Shown here one piece after another: positions 1 through 6,916 of a stretch of 18,270 nucleotides of DNA. Source of the stretch: Prevotellaceae bacterium. GTDB taxonomy: Bacteria; Bacteroidota; Bacteroidia; Bacteroidales; UBA932. Every line of letters starts with the position of its first letter. Position 1 is the stretch's first letter. A program made the translations under genes and the position numbers. The stretch lies in contig JAIRKX010000193.1 in the NCBI GenBank assembly GCA_031259805.1, forward strand, positions 1-18,270, written 5' to 3'. The notes below the pieces were generated by a model. It did not search any database, was not told the DNA's origin, and was given only the letters and a program-made list of their open reading frames with translations.

Positions 1-131
1 TTTGTACATTTAAAACTTGTCAATGTCTTCACACTGTTGTAGCTTGCTCCGCAATTTTTACAATAATATTTTGGAGTATTGGCCGCCAATCCAAAGAGGG
101 CAATTAACAATAACATAAAAAACTTTTTCAT
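1..131 (-). CDS. Secreted zinc-ribbon-like small protein (3' end outside window)
   Basis: This gene is cut by the left window edge and only about 43 codons are visible. The protein starts MKKFFMLLLIALFGLAA, a clear Sec signal peptide, and continues with YYCKNCGASYNS and a later Cys at residue 42. The CxxC pair (C24, C27) followed by a third Cys resembles short secreted Bacteroidetes peptides that repeat a KYxCKYCGxSYSS...C-type module. That resemblance is from memory and the function of those peptides is unknown. A GGAGG sequence lies about 8 nt before the ATG, inside the end of the upstream gene, and only 3 nt separate the two genes, so they are probably co-transcribed and translationally coupled. 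Confidence 0.65.
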   Translation of the reverse strand, partial: MKKFFMLLLIALFGLAANTPKYYCKNCGASYNSVKTLTSFKCT

Positions 132-134
132 ACA

Positions 135-404
135 CTATTCCTCCACTCCAAATTCCCAAAAATATCCGGCGGATGTTTTCGACCGGGTCACTAACATAGT
201 TATGTCATAGTTTATTATAGTATAAGCCCAGATTTTTTTAACATCATCTGTATAAATCACCTTTGGGGTTGTGTAAATAAAATTTTGAATATCAAGCAGA
301 ACATCATATTGTTCTTTTATAGGCTCCTGCGGAATGCCCCGCAGGGCGCTGGTTGCAGCGCTACTTTCAGCAGTAAGTGGAAAATATTTCCGATTATTAT
401 GCAT
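135..404 (-). CDS. Hypothetical 89-aa protein
   Basis: I do not recognise this protein. It has 89 residues, no signal peptide and no membrane segment. The C-terminal half (IYTDDVKKIWAYTIINYDIT...GYFWEFGVEE) looks like a small mixed alpha/beta domain with many aromatic residues. Support for it being real is contextual: a good Bacteroidetes-type promoter lies just upstream (448-480), and a GGAGG ribosome site for the next gene sits in its last codons. Residues around 15-26 are encoded by a GC-rich double hairpin (326-361) that contrasts with the AT-rich rest, so part of the N-terminus may derive from an inserted palindromic element. It may be a remnant of a longer gene. Confidence 0.5.
   Translation of the reverse strand: MHNNRKYFPLTAESSAATSALRGIPQEPIKEQYDVLLDIQNFIYTTPKVIYTDDVKKIWAYTIINYDITMLVTRSKTSAGYFWEFGVEE
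326..361. repeat. Two adjacent GC-rich hairpins (REP-like)
   Basis: CCTGCGG (326-332) pairs with CCGCAGG (339-345) around a 6-nt loop. Directly next to it GCGCT (346-350) pairs with AGCGC (357-361). The two hairpins touch without spacer and lie inside an otherwise AT-rich small ORF. The arrangement resembles a REP-type palindromic element, but no other copy is visible in this window. Confidence 0.45.
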
Positions 405-447
405 ACCGTTTTCGATTCGTTTTTGGTTTAAACATACAAATATGCCG

Positions 448-480
448 CAAAGGTATACTATTTTTTTTAAATGAACAAAA
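448..480 (-). promoter_or_regulatory. Promoter of the leftward small-gene pair
   Basis: On the minus strand TACCTTTG (455-448) matches the Bacteroidetes -7 consensus TAnnTTTG, and TTTTG (480-476) gives a -33 element 20 nt upstream. Transcription would begin a few tens of bases before the ATG at 404. Confidence 0.55.
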
Positions 481-558
481 CTTTTTTGACTTGACTAACA
501 TTTTTTTTGAAACGGGGTAAGTTCAAATAGTAAATGCAACTGGGATAAGAAAAGAAAA

Positions 559-589
559 TTGAGTATGCATTTAATTTTTTATATCTTTG
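559..589 (+). promoter_or_regulatory. fabG promoter
   Basis: TATCTTTG (582-589) matches the Bacteroidetes -7 consensus TAnnTTTG. TTG at 559-561 sits 20 nt upstream as the -33 element. The predicted leader before the fabG ATG at 621 is about 25 nt. It diverges from the promoter at 448-480. Confidence 0.65.
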
Positions 590-620
590 CAACCGTAAAA
601 TTATTAAACACTATATCAAT

Positions 621-1367
621 ATGAAATTACTGGAAGGAAAGACGGCTATTGTTACCGGTGCAGCACGCGGCATTGGCAAGGCTGTTGCATTACGTTTAGC
701 GCAGGAAGGCTGCAATATTGCCTTTACCGATTTGGTGATTGACGACAACGCCCAACGCACCAAAGCCGAATTGACGGCATGCGGCGTGAAAGCTAAAGGC
801 TATGCGGCCAACGCCGCGAAGTTCGACGAAACCATTCAAGTGGTAAATACGATAGCCAAAGAGTTCGAACGCATAGATGTGTTGGTTAACAATGCCGGTA
901 TCGCCCGCGACGGCCTGTTGATGCGCATGAGCGAAGAACAATGGGACTTGGTTATTACCGTTAACTTGAAGTCGGCGTTCAACTTCACTCGCGCTGTCGT
1001 ACCGACGATGATGCGCCAGAAAGCGGGTAGTATTATTAATATGAGCTCTGTCGTAGGCGTATCGGGCAATGCGGCGCAAGCGAACTATTCGGCGTCTAAA
1101 GCGGGCATGATAGGGCTGGCGAAATCGGTAGCGAAAGAATTGGGCTCGCGCGGCATTCGCTGCAATGCCATTGCGCCCGGCTTTATCATTACCGAAATGA
1201 CACAACAACTATCCGACGAAGTACGTGCAAAATGGATAGAAACGATTCCTCTACGTCGTGGCGGCATGCCCGAAGACGTGGCGAATGTAGCCTTATTCCT
1301 TGCCTCCGACCTGTCGTCGTATGTAAGCGGCCAAGTGATCCCGGTGTGCGGCGGCATGAACATGTAA
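621..1367 (+). CDS. fabG: 3-oxoacyl-[acyl-carrier-protein] reductase
   Basis: This is a cytoplasmic short-chain dehydrogenase that reduces 3-oxoacyl-ACP to 3-hydroxyacyl-ACP with NADPH in fatty-acid elongation. The 248-aa length is normal for FabG. Visible motifs are the TGAARGIG cofactor loop (residues 12-19), NNAG (90-93), the catalytic triad S143, Y156 and K160 in SSVVGVSGNAAQANYSASK, the NAIAPGF segment (182-188), and the ending GQVIPVCGGMNM, which is like Bacteroides FabG. The ATG is chosen because it starts directly at the typical MKLLEGKTAIVTGAA N-terminus and follows a consensus promoter. The gene stands alone between its own promoter and a hairpin terminator and is not next to acpP or fabF. 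It is convergent with the PUL and probably unrelated to it. Another SDR substrate cannot be fully excluded, but similarity to FabG is strong throughout. Confidence 0.93.
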   Translation: MKLLEGKTAIVTGAARGIGKAVALRLAQEGCNIAFTDLVIDDNAQRTKAELTACGVKAKGYAANAAKFDETIQVVNTIAKEFERIDVLVNNAGIARDGLLMRMSEEQWDLVITVNLKSAFNFTRAVVPTMMRQKAGSIINMSSVVGVSGNAAQANYSASKAGMIGLAKSVAKELGSRGIRCNAIAPGFIITEMTQQLSDEVRAKWIETIPLRRGGMPEDVANVALFLASDLSSYVSGQVIPVCGGMNM

Positions 1368-1379
1368 GTGTTGAACGAT

Positions 1380-1408
1380 GAGTGATTCATAATTCATCAC
1401 TCTTGTTT
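1380..1408 (+). terminator. Terminator after fabG
   Basis: GAGTGAT (1380-1386) pairs perfectly with ATCACTC (1396-1402) around a 9-nt AT-rich loop, and TTGTTTCGTTATTT follows. It begins 12 nt after the fabG stop codon. The stem is short and the T-tract is interrupted, so termination may be only moderately efficient. Confidence 0.55.
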
Positions 1409-1915
1409 CGTTATTTATAGAATATACTTCTTTTTATTGTGATAATCAGTAATTTTTGAATATACGAAATGATATGTTTGGGCGTATATTAAAACTATCT
1501 TTCAAATGACTCGGAACGAATACCTATTTGCCCAACTTGTAGAATTGCTTAAATAGTTCCCTATAAACACGACACAATACTGATTATTAAGAAAATGATG
1601 AAAAGACTTATCGAAAAAGTCAAACGTCTTTTTTATCTCATTTTTCCCCGTTACTTTTTCCAAGAAAAAACCTACCTGAATGCTGCTTAAATTATATTTC
1701 TAAGGAACGACTACCTATCTTGAGCGAAGTTAGGATTTAATAATGAAAATCCTAAATGGCCCATTGGAAGCAATATATTTGCCCCGCCTTGCGTGGACGA
1801 CACTTCATTCCAAGCACAAATTCACATTTCGTCCCTAACGGAAGACAAGTACAAGATGCAAGGCAGCCTGTGTAGCTACCCTGCATCCCTACTCTGTACC
1901 TTCGCTGGCAACGTT
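1403..1915. other. Gene-poor region with possible gene remnants
   Basis: No convincing gene is seen. The left two thirds are AT-rich. Two tiny plus-strand frames are present: 1506-1556 (MTRNEYLFAQLVELLK) and 1595-1690 (31 aa, MMKRLIEKVKRLFYLIFPRY..., basic and hydrophobic). A -7-like TATGTTTG lies at 1473-1480, before the first. GGAACGAATACCTAT (1513-1527) recurs with one change as GGAACGACTACCTAT (1704-1718), and both copies can be read as RN(E/D)YL, so the region may hold decayed or duplicated coding fragments. TTAGGATTT (1730-1738) and AAATCCTAA (1747-1755) form a perfect 9-bp stem with an 8-nt loop but no T-tract. From about 1770 to the PUL gene end the GC content rises, and no frame there looks like a protein. 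Confidence 0.4.
1855..1887 (-). terminator. Possible terminator at the 3' end of the PUL operon
   Basis: On the minus strand GATGCAGGGTAG pairs with CTGCCTTGCATC (10 of 12 positions) around a 9-nt loop. It starts about 28 nt after the stop codon of the last PUL gene and is followed by TTGTACTTGT. The imperfect stem and weak T-tract make it a candidate only. Confidence 0.3.
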
Positions 1916-3223
1916 TCATTTTATCACACGGCCAATGCCTTCTTTGATGGCTTCCCACTGATTGTTATTACTTACATGCGACAGTTCAAAGACCATCAAC
2001 CCATCCGTATTTTTCAAACAGAGATACACCGCATCGGAGATAGCCGCGTTATTGGCGCCGTACGCATACGACCCAATCGAGCCATACACCTTGCAATCGC
2101 CCAAGGTATATCTCGACCATGTGGTTACGAAATTTTCCACCGACCACTCGGAGCCGGGATTTTCCGATTTCCACACATATTCACTATACGCGCCCAACGA
2201 GAACACGTCTAATTGGTCGGCAAAGCCGGTTTTGCTATACGTATCGGTGTAAATGCCGGAAGGAGTGGGGACGTATTTTGTACTCGCCCAATTTTGCCCC
2301 ACGCTATACCGCGAAGTCCAGTGCGCCGATGCCCATAGATGGAGTTCCATTTCCGGACGGATAGCTTTTATGGCCGACCGGATATTCGTTACCAGATTGG
2401 TGATGGTTTGCGCGCGAAATTCTATCCATTTTTTATACAGCGGCCCTATGCCGCCGGTGGCCGTGATGATGTCGTTCCGGTTGGTTACCCTTTCGCCGCT
2501 ATATGCTTCGAAGGCCGCCATGGTGGCGTCGCCAAATCCGTAATTCCCCCCATACCAGCGGCAATAATCCAAACAAATGCCTTTCAATTTCGGGTATTTC
2601 GTAGCAATTTCCTCTACAATGGAAATCACAAATGTTTGCACTTCGGTCAAACAGGGATTCAGCATCGCTGCATCCACGCCGGTTTGCGTGCGCATATCGA
2701 CAATGTGGCCCGGATCGTTGCCTACCATTTCCATTTGTGTTTTCCCGTCCCAGCGGGGATCGTCGTAAATCAGGCCTTCCTGTTTTCCTGCCACGCCGAA
2801 GCCGAGCGTCGAGATACTGGCGATGACGCGGATGCCCAAGCGTTCTGCTTCCTCGATAAAAAAGCCCAGATAATCCCAATCGCGGTGGACGGTTTCCGCG
2901 CCCCATTGGGTCAATGGCGGTAAAATATCACTGTCGTACAAGGCATATCCGATACCCGGTTTTACATCCACATAGATTTCATTGAATCCGGTTTCTTTTA
3001 TTTTTTCCAGATAAATCGTAATGTTTGCTTTACTTTCAAACCGGCTGAAATTGGCGTGTGCATCAATCCACAGTTGTACGGGTTTGTTGATTTCTCCTTC
3101 CGGATTTCCCGGGTTCACGGGGATATTCGGTTTTTCCTCTTCGTTCGTGTTATTGTTTCCGCCGGAACAGCCGGCGGAAACAATGCACAAAATAACGCAT
3201 AGCAAAGACAAATATTTTTTCAT
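1916..3223 (-). CDS. GHL10-type glycosidase-like lipoprotein
   Basis: This is a 435-aa putative carbohydrate-active lipoprotein. A lipoprotein signal peptide ends at Cys19 (VSAGC), and the next residues (SGGNNNTNEEE) are polar and acidic, as in Bacteroidetes surface-exposed lipoproteins. From about residue 47 the sequence fits the glycosyl-hydrolase-like GHL10/DUF187 TIM-barrel family: FNEIYVDVKPG (80-90) then ALYDSDILPP, a DYLGFFIEEAERLGIRVIA helix-strand, GICLDYCRWYG with D219, and a late strand GLMVFELSHV with E413. D219 and E413 are candidate catalytic residues by position only. I prefer the ATG at 3223: the open frame extends upstream to an in-frame TTG at 3253 overlapping the previous gene, but only the 3223 start gives a normal signal peptide. 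It is the last gene of the operon, 22 nt after the DUF5018-type gene. The substrate is unknown. Confidence 0.8.
   Translation of the reverse strand: MKKYLSLLCVILCIVSAGCSGGNNNTNEEEKPNIPVNPGNPEGEINKPVQLWIDAHANFSRFESKANITIYLEKIKETGFNEIYVDVKPGIGYALYDSDILPPLTQWGAETVHRDWDYLGFFIEEAERLGIRVIASISTLGFGVAGKQEGLIYDDPRWDGKTQMEMVGNDPGHIVDMRTQTGVDAAMLNPCLTEVQTFVISIVEEIATKYPKLKGICLDYCRWYGGNYGFGDATMAAFEAYSGERVTNRNDIITATGGIGPLYKKWIEFRAQTITNLVTNIRSAIKAIRPEMELHLWASAHWTSRYSVGQNWASTKYVPTPSGIYTDTYSKTGFADQLDVFSLGAYSEYVWKSENPGSEWSVENFVTTWSRYTLGDCKVYGSIGSYAYGANNAAISDAVYLCLKNTDGLMVFELSHVSNNNQWEAIKEGIGRVIK
3152..3184. repeat. Perfect 14-bp inverted repeat over the lipobox
   Basis: ATTGTTTCCGCCGG (3152-3165) and CCGGCGGAAACAAT (3171-3184) are exact reverse complements around a 5-nt loop. 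The element lies in codons 14-24 of the GHL10-type lipoprotein gene and encodes IVSAGCSGGNN, including the lipidated Cys. The mRNA hairpin would be very stable and lies about 40-72 nt into the coding sequence. Confidence 0.85.
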
Positions 3224-3245
3224 GCGTAAATAATCCATCTGTCGC

Positions 3246-4718
3246 TTATTCAAAACACGTCAGTTTATAGGTGTACAGCCCTATGCGGCCAAACCACACG
3301 GCGAGGTGGCCTTCGCCGGCCTCTTCGTCCCAGTACCAGTCCGCCCATTCGCCGAAGCTCCATCCGGTGGATATGCTTGCGGCCATGTTCAGGTTTAGGT
3401 GTGTCAGTGCCGACAGGTCGGCCTCCAACACTGCTGCGGCGTGCCACCATGCGGTACCGGTAGTAACCAGCGCATAGCTTTTGCCGTTGATGACCATGCC
3501 CGATACCATCGGCCTGCGGCTGCCGGTACGCTGCAGGGATTGTCCTGTTTGTGTCCACCACTGCTGTAATATACTATTCCACAATGGCGGCATGATGGAT
3601 AGGGTGGAGCCGGCGAATGAGTTGATATAACATCTCACAGAGCCGTTGGCGCCTAATGCGCCTTCGACATCACCGATTATAAAGCGCGGTTCATCCGAAT
3701 CATCGAGCGGGGAAATCATTTGGAATTTATTGCAATCGTCGCTCGAGTAGCTGGTTCTTACCACAGAAAAGACCGTAGCCAGGCGTCCATCCGTTACTTT
3801 TATCCGGTAATGCCCGCCGTTGGCGTTGTGTGAGGCGACGGCCGTAATCCATGCGTTGCCGGTAATGTCGCCGGCTACCTGAAAATTGCTTGCGCAGTCG
3901 TCCGCTGCCATATATAGCGCCATGTTGGCCGTCGTGGATCCGATGGATACCGGAGCGGCGGTTGGCGTCGTCCAGTAGAAAAACTCTGTGCCGGCGCCGT
4001 TAGTTACCGCGCCTACACAGCGTCCTTTGTAGTCGGAGGTGATCATTTTCAAATTGGCCGGGGCAATGGAGCCTAAATTCAGCGAAACGCCGGCAGCCGG
4101 TTCTAATGTTGTTTTATCTACCACTTTTATCGCATGCGGCGACGTGGGCGAAACGTCGATGTAGCTCCGTGAAAGCAGCACGATATAATTTCCGCAATAG
4201 GCATGGAACAGATACAAATCCCCATACTCTATAGAGGGTATATTATAATCTCCGACCGTCCCCGGGTAGCCCAGTTCCGGGAACGTCTTCGCCGCGCCGA
4301 TTTCGGCATAGCTGAATCCGGCGCCCGCCGGCATTTTATCGGAAATGCCCCACGTTACGGTATATTCCCGCCGCGTAACCCCGTCTTCCGCCGTTACGGT
4401 ATATTTCACCCCGCCGGCTTGGGTAAAATCTTGCGGAGTGGAGGGGTCGGGCGTTACCGTAGCCCCTCTGGAAATATAAAACGACGGTGTGGCCACCGCC
4501 AGTTCCGTTGCCGGATCAAGGTAAGGGGAAATTTTAATCGTAATCGTATTATCGTTCCCGATAACGGCGTTATACTCTTTTCCGGCTTCATTCTTTACCT
4601 TGAAGGAAAAGATGATTTCCGCTTCGTTGTTCAGGGCTTCCTCCTTACATCCGCCGGCCAGTATCAGCAGGCAGAGGCCGTAAGCCATGGCATAAAATGT
4701 ATGTTTTAAATTTTTCAT
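3246..4718 (-). CDS. DUF5018-type lipoprotein
   Basis: This is a 490-aa lipoprotein of unknown function, probably on the outer membrane and possibly glycan binding. A signal peptide ends at Cys24 (LILAGGC). Residues about 32-124 form an Ig-like or cadherin-like beta domain of the kind found in DUF5018 proteins: AEIIFSFKVKNEAG, then GATVTPDPSTPQDFT and YTVTAEDGVTRREYTVTW, a pattern common in Bacteroidales surface lipoproteins. The remaining ~360 residues are rich in beta strands, with repeated short blocks such as YGDLYLFHAYCGNYIVLLS and INGKSYALVTT. These suggest a beta-propeller-like fold, although this is inference. AAAAGGATA before the ATG is a plausible ribosome site. The gene lies 26 nt after the small lipoprotein gene. 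Members of this class often travel with susCD pairs. No catalytic motif is recognised. Confidence 0.75.
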   Translation of the reverse strand: MKNLKHTFYAMAYGLCLLILAGGCKEEALNNEAEIIFSFKVKNEAGKEYNAVIGNDNTITIKISPYLDPATELAVATPSFYISRGATVTPDPSTPQDFTQAGGVKYTVTAEDGVTRREYTVTWGISDKMPAGAGFSYAEIGAAKTFPELGYPGTVGDYNIPSIEYGDLYLFHAYCGNYIVLLSRSYIDVSPTSPHAIKVVDKTTLEPAAGVSLNLGSIAPANLKMITSDYKGRCVGAVTNGAGTEFFYWTTPTAAPVSIGSTTANMALYMAADDCASNFQVAGDITGNAWITAVASHNANGGHYRIKVTDGRLATVFSVVRTSYSSDDCNKFQMISPLDDSDEPRFIIGDVEGALGANGSVRCYINSFAGSTLSIMPPLWNSILQQWWTQTGQSLQRTGSRRPMVSGMVINGKSYALVTTGTAWWHAAAVLEADLSALTHLNLNMAASISTGWSFGEWADWYWDEEAGEGHLAVWFGRIGLYTYKLTCFE

Positions 4719-4744
4719 TTCAATATCCTTTTACTGTTTATAAT

Positions 4745-5185
4745 TTATTCATAAAATCCCCTTATCCGGTACTGGCGAGTAGTTCCGACGCCCGAGGTGA
4801 CGGTAATCATAATCCCGTCGCCGGTAATATCGTGCGTACCCGAGAGGGAAGGGGTTATAATTTCATCCCACGTTACGGTTGCCCGCAAATAGACTTTCGA
4901 TAAGTCCACATCGTTTTGCAACGACAGGGGAATGGAGAATAGAATCAACCCGTAGCCCCCTTCTACATCCTGTTGCGTAAAAGCGCCGGTAACGAGGTTT
5001 TCTTCTTTGTCGTATTCGTAAATAACGCCCCTGTAGTCCGCTCCCGCCGGCGAGGTTCGGCATACCATCTGCGAGATGGTATTCGTATCGTGTACGTACT
5101 CGGGATTGGCCTCGGCGCAGTTCCACAGGGAAATGGCCACAAAGAGGCATCCTGCCAACAGTCCTAATTTCTTTATTGTTTTCAT
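4745..5185 (-). CDS. Small PUL lipoprotein, function unknown
   Basis: This is a 146-aa putative lipoprotein that I do not recognise as a named family. The chosen start (MKTIKKLGLLAGCLF) gives a normal signal peptide ending at Cys23 (SLWNC), although the Trp and Asn before the Cys are not a typical lipobox. The mature part is likely all-beta: Cys, then DTNTISQMVCRTSPAGADYRG, a VDLSKVYLRATVTWDEIITP strand pair, and an ending ITVTSGVGTTRQYRIRGFYE. The ending resembles the last strands of DUF5018-like Ig modules, such as the one in the neighbouring gene. Two further in-frame ATGs exist upstream, at 5203 and 5218, created by an 18-bp duplication, and the 5218 start would overlap the susD1 stop. 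It lies directly after susD1, where many PULs encode an accessory glycan-binding lipoprotein, so binding is a reasonable guess. Confidence 0.7.
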   Translation of the reverse strand: MKTIKKLGLLAGCLFVAISLWNCAEANPEYVHDTNTISQMVCRTSPAGADYRGVIYEYDKEENLVTGAFTQQDVEGGYGLILFSIPLSLQNDVDLSKVYLRATVTWDEIITPSLSGTHDITGDGIMITVTSGVGTTRQYRIRGFYE

Positions 5186-5213
5186 TGTTGTAATTGTTTT
5201 CATTGTTGTAATT
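5175..5213. repeat. 18-bp tandem duplication carrying start codons
   Basis: Two consecutive identical 18-bp copies (5175-5192 and 5193-5210) span the susD1 stop and the start of the small lipoprotein gene. On the minus strand each copy contains ACAATGAAAACAAT, so each supplies an in-frame ATG-AAA-ACA start (5203 and 5185). A third ATG lies at 5218. Confidence 0.9.
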
Positions 5214-6900
5214 ACCATAAGGGGTTGTTCTCACATAATTTATTATTCACCGTTTCCGAAGTGGGCAGCGAGAAATAGTAAAACCGTTCGGGGAATATTC
5301 GCGGCGTATTGGCGTCGCAGTTTACGGTTTCATAGGTAAGCGCGCCGCCGTTGTTTGTGATTTTTACACCGTGCGCCATTTTGCCGTTAATGACGTTCAT
5401 CGCCAGCTTCCAGCGTCGCAAATCCCAGTAGCGGAAGCCTTCGCCGGCGAGTTCTACGCAGCGTTCCTTACGCAACAGCGTCATGAACGCGTCTAAGTTC
5501 GGCGCATCGGCAGCTGTTCTGGGCGGTAAATCTACCCTGCCCCGCACTTCATTCAGGGCTTCCAGCGCTTTGTCCCGGTACTGGGCATAATCCCATTGTG
5601 CGTAGGCTTCGGCTTTGTTGAGCAATACTTCGGCATAGCGGAGCATCGCATCGTATTGATAGCTACCTGTAACAAAGTCGGTATGATTTTCCTGCAGGTA
5701 TTTACGCAAGTAATAGCCGGTACAGGTGTGCGCATTGGTTGAGCCGGCTTTGGCGAATTCGACGAAGCCGTCGCTCCCACCCACGTACGTCTGAATCGTG
5801 CGGTTTTCCCAGCGTGCGCCGTTATACAGGAGAGAGGCATGGAAGCGCGGCTCGCGGTCTGTGTAGGGGTCTGCGTGGCCTAAGCTGGAGTAGGTTGTCC
5901 AATCAAACGGCGCGCCGTCCGCAAATTCGTAGAGGTCGGCTAATTCGGACGTGGGCACGTGCTCAGCCCATACGTCGGTTTCATATACCGCCTTATCGCC
6001 AAAGGGACGGTTTCGTTTGTCATAATCATGGGTTATGGTGTTTTTCAAGAAATACAGGGCGAATAAAATTTCCTTTGAATTGTCCTGCCCGCCGTCGACC
6101 TGAAAGACCTTTGCATAGTCCGGCGCCAAGTCGCCGCCCAACTCTTTTACTTTTTCCGCGGCTTTGGCCGCTACTTCCCATTGTTGGCCAAACAAGGCCA
6201 TGCGGGACATTAAGCCATACGCCGCTTTTTTTGTAGCGCGGCCTTCCCATTCCGCCGGCCAGGCTGGGGGCAAATTGTCGGCTGCCCACTGCAATTCTTT
6301 GACGACAAAATCCCAGCTTTCGGCTTCGGTGGCGCGTGCGCGGTTAATATCGGCTTCGTTGGCTCCGTCGTCCACACCATTCACCCCAGATTTGTCCGTG
6401 CGGATGGGTACGCCGCCATAGACGCGGATTAAGCGGTAGTAAGAAAAAGCGCGGCAAAAACGCACTTCTGCCCGGCGGATGTTACACCAGTCTTCGCCGA
6501 ATTTATCTACGCCATACCGGTCGATTTCCACCAGCAGTACATTGGCGCGGCGGATACGTCCGTAGGCATCCGCCCAGCACTCGAACGCGCCGGCGCTGCC
6601 GGTCTGGATATTGCCTTCCAGCAAGGTTTTGTTATAGGCATGGTTATACAAATCCCATGAGGTTGATTTCATGATATCCGAGTAGCTGTCGTAAAACTTT
6701 CCGCGGCTTTCCACTACTTGCGATTCGTCGGTAAATCCCTTGTAGGATGCGGTGATATACATTTCCGCCGCCCTTTCGGTACTCCAAATAGCCTGGTCGG
6801 ATATTTCCGAGGTGCTGTTCAAGTCCAGCGCTTCCTTATTGCAGGAAAGCATGGCCCAACTTAAGAGGAACGCACCGATTATAGTAAGTATTTTTTTCAT
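5212..6900 (-). CDS. susD: SusD/RagB-family glycan-binding lipoprotein (first pair)
   Basis: This is a 562-aa outer-membrane lipoprotein that caps the SusC channel and binds the glycan to be imported. A signal peptide ends at Cys20 (MLSC), followed by NKEALDLNSTSEISDQAIW, the standard SusD opening. Typical family blocks follow: a TPR-type helix RAFSYYRLIRVYGGVPI (150-166), a late MLRYAEVLLNKAEAYA helix, LRKERCVELAGEGFRYWDLR, and the C-terminal PERFYYFSLPTSETVNN plus NNPLW. Length is normal and no damage is visible. AGGAG lies 8 nt before the ATG, in the 16-nt gap after susC1, so the pair is clearly co-transcribed. The symbol denotes the family; the substrate is not starch by any evidence here. 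Confidence 0.96.
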   Translation of the reverse strand: MKKILTIIGAFLLSWAMLSCNKEALDLNSTSEISDQAIWSTERAAEMYITASYKGFTDESQVVESRGKFYDSYSDIMKSTSWDLYNHAYNKTLLEGNIQTGSAGAFECWADAYGRIRRANVLLVEIDRYGVDKFGEDWCNIRRAEVRFCRAFSYYRLIRVYGGVPIRTDKSGVNGVDDGANEADINRARATEAESWDFVVKELQWAADNLPPAWPAEWEGRATKKAAYGLMSRMALFGQQWEVAAKAAEKVKELGGDLAPDYAKVFQVDGGQDNSKEILFALYFLKNTITHDYDKRNRPFGDKAVYETDVWAEHVPTSELADLYEFADGAPFDWTTYSSLGHADPYTDREPRFHASLLYNGARWENRTIQTYVGGSDGFVEFAKAGSTNAHTCTGYYLRKYLQENHTDFVTGSYQYDAMLRYAEVLLNKAEAYAQWDYAQYRDKALEALNEVRGRVDLPPRTAADAPNLDAFMTLLRKERCVELAGEGFRYWDLRRWKLAMNVINGKMAHGVKITNNGGALTYETVNCDANTPRIFPERFYYFSLPTSETVNNKLCENNPLW

Positions 6901-6916
6901 TTTTATGTTCTCCTGT

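Noticed and set aside
1730..1755. Perfect 9-bp hairpin as a terminator for the PUL operon
   Set aside because: It is far from the gene end, AT-rich and not followed by a T-tract on either strand.
1752..1958. 68-aa minus-strand frame rich in Cys and Arg
   Set aside because: It overlaps the end of the GHL10-type gene, has no start context or recognisable fold, and its composition fits a chance frame.
3224..3253. Start of the GHL10-type gene at a TTG overlapping the upstream gene
   Set aside because: It adds ten residues (MNKRQMDYLR) before a complete signal peptide and would use a rare start codon.
4203..4709. 168-aa plus-strand frame, and similar long plus-strand frames inside the susC and susD genes
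   Set aside because: They lie opposite well-supported PUL genes and show low-complexity, Arg-rich translations typical of antisense shadows.
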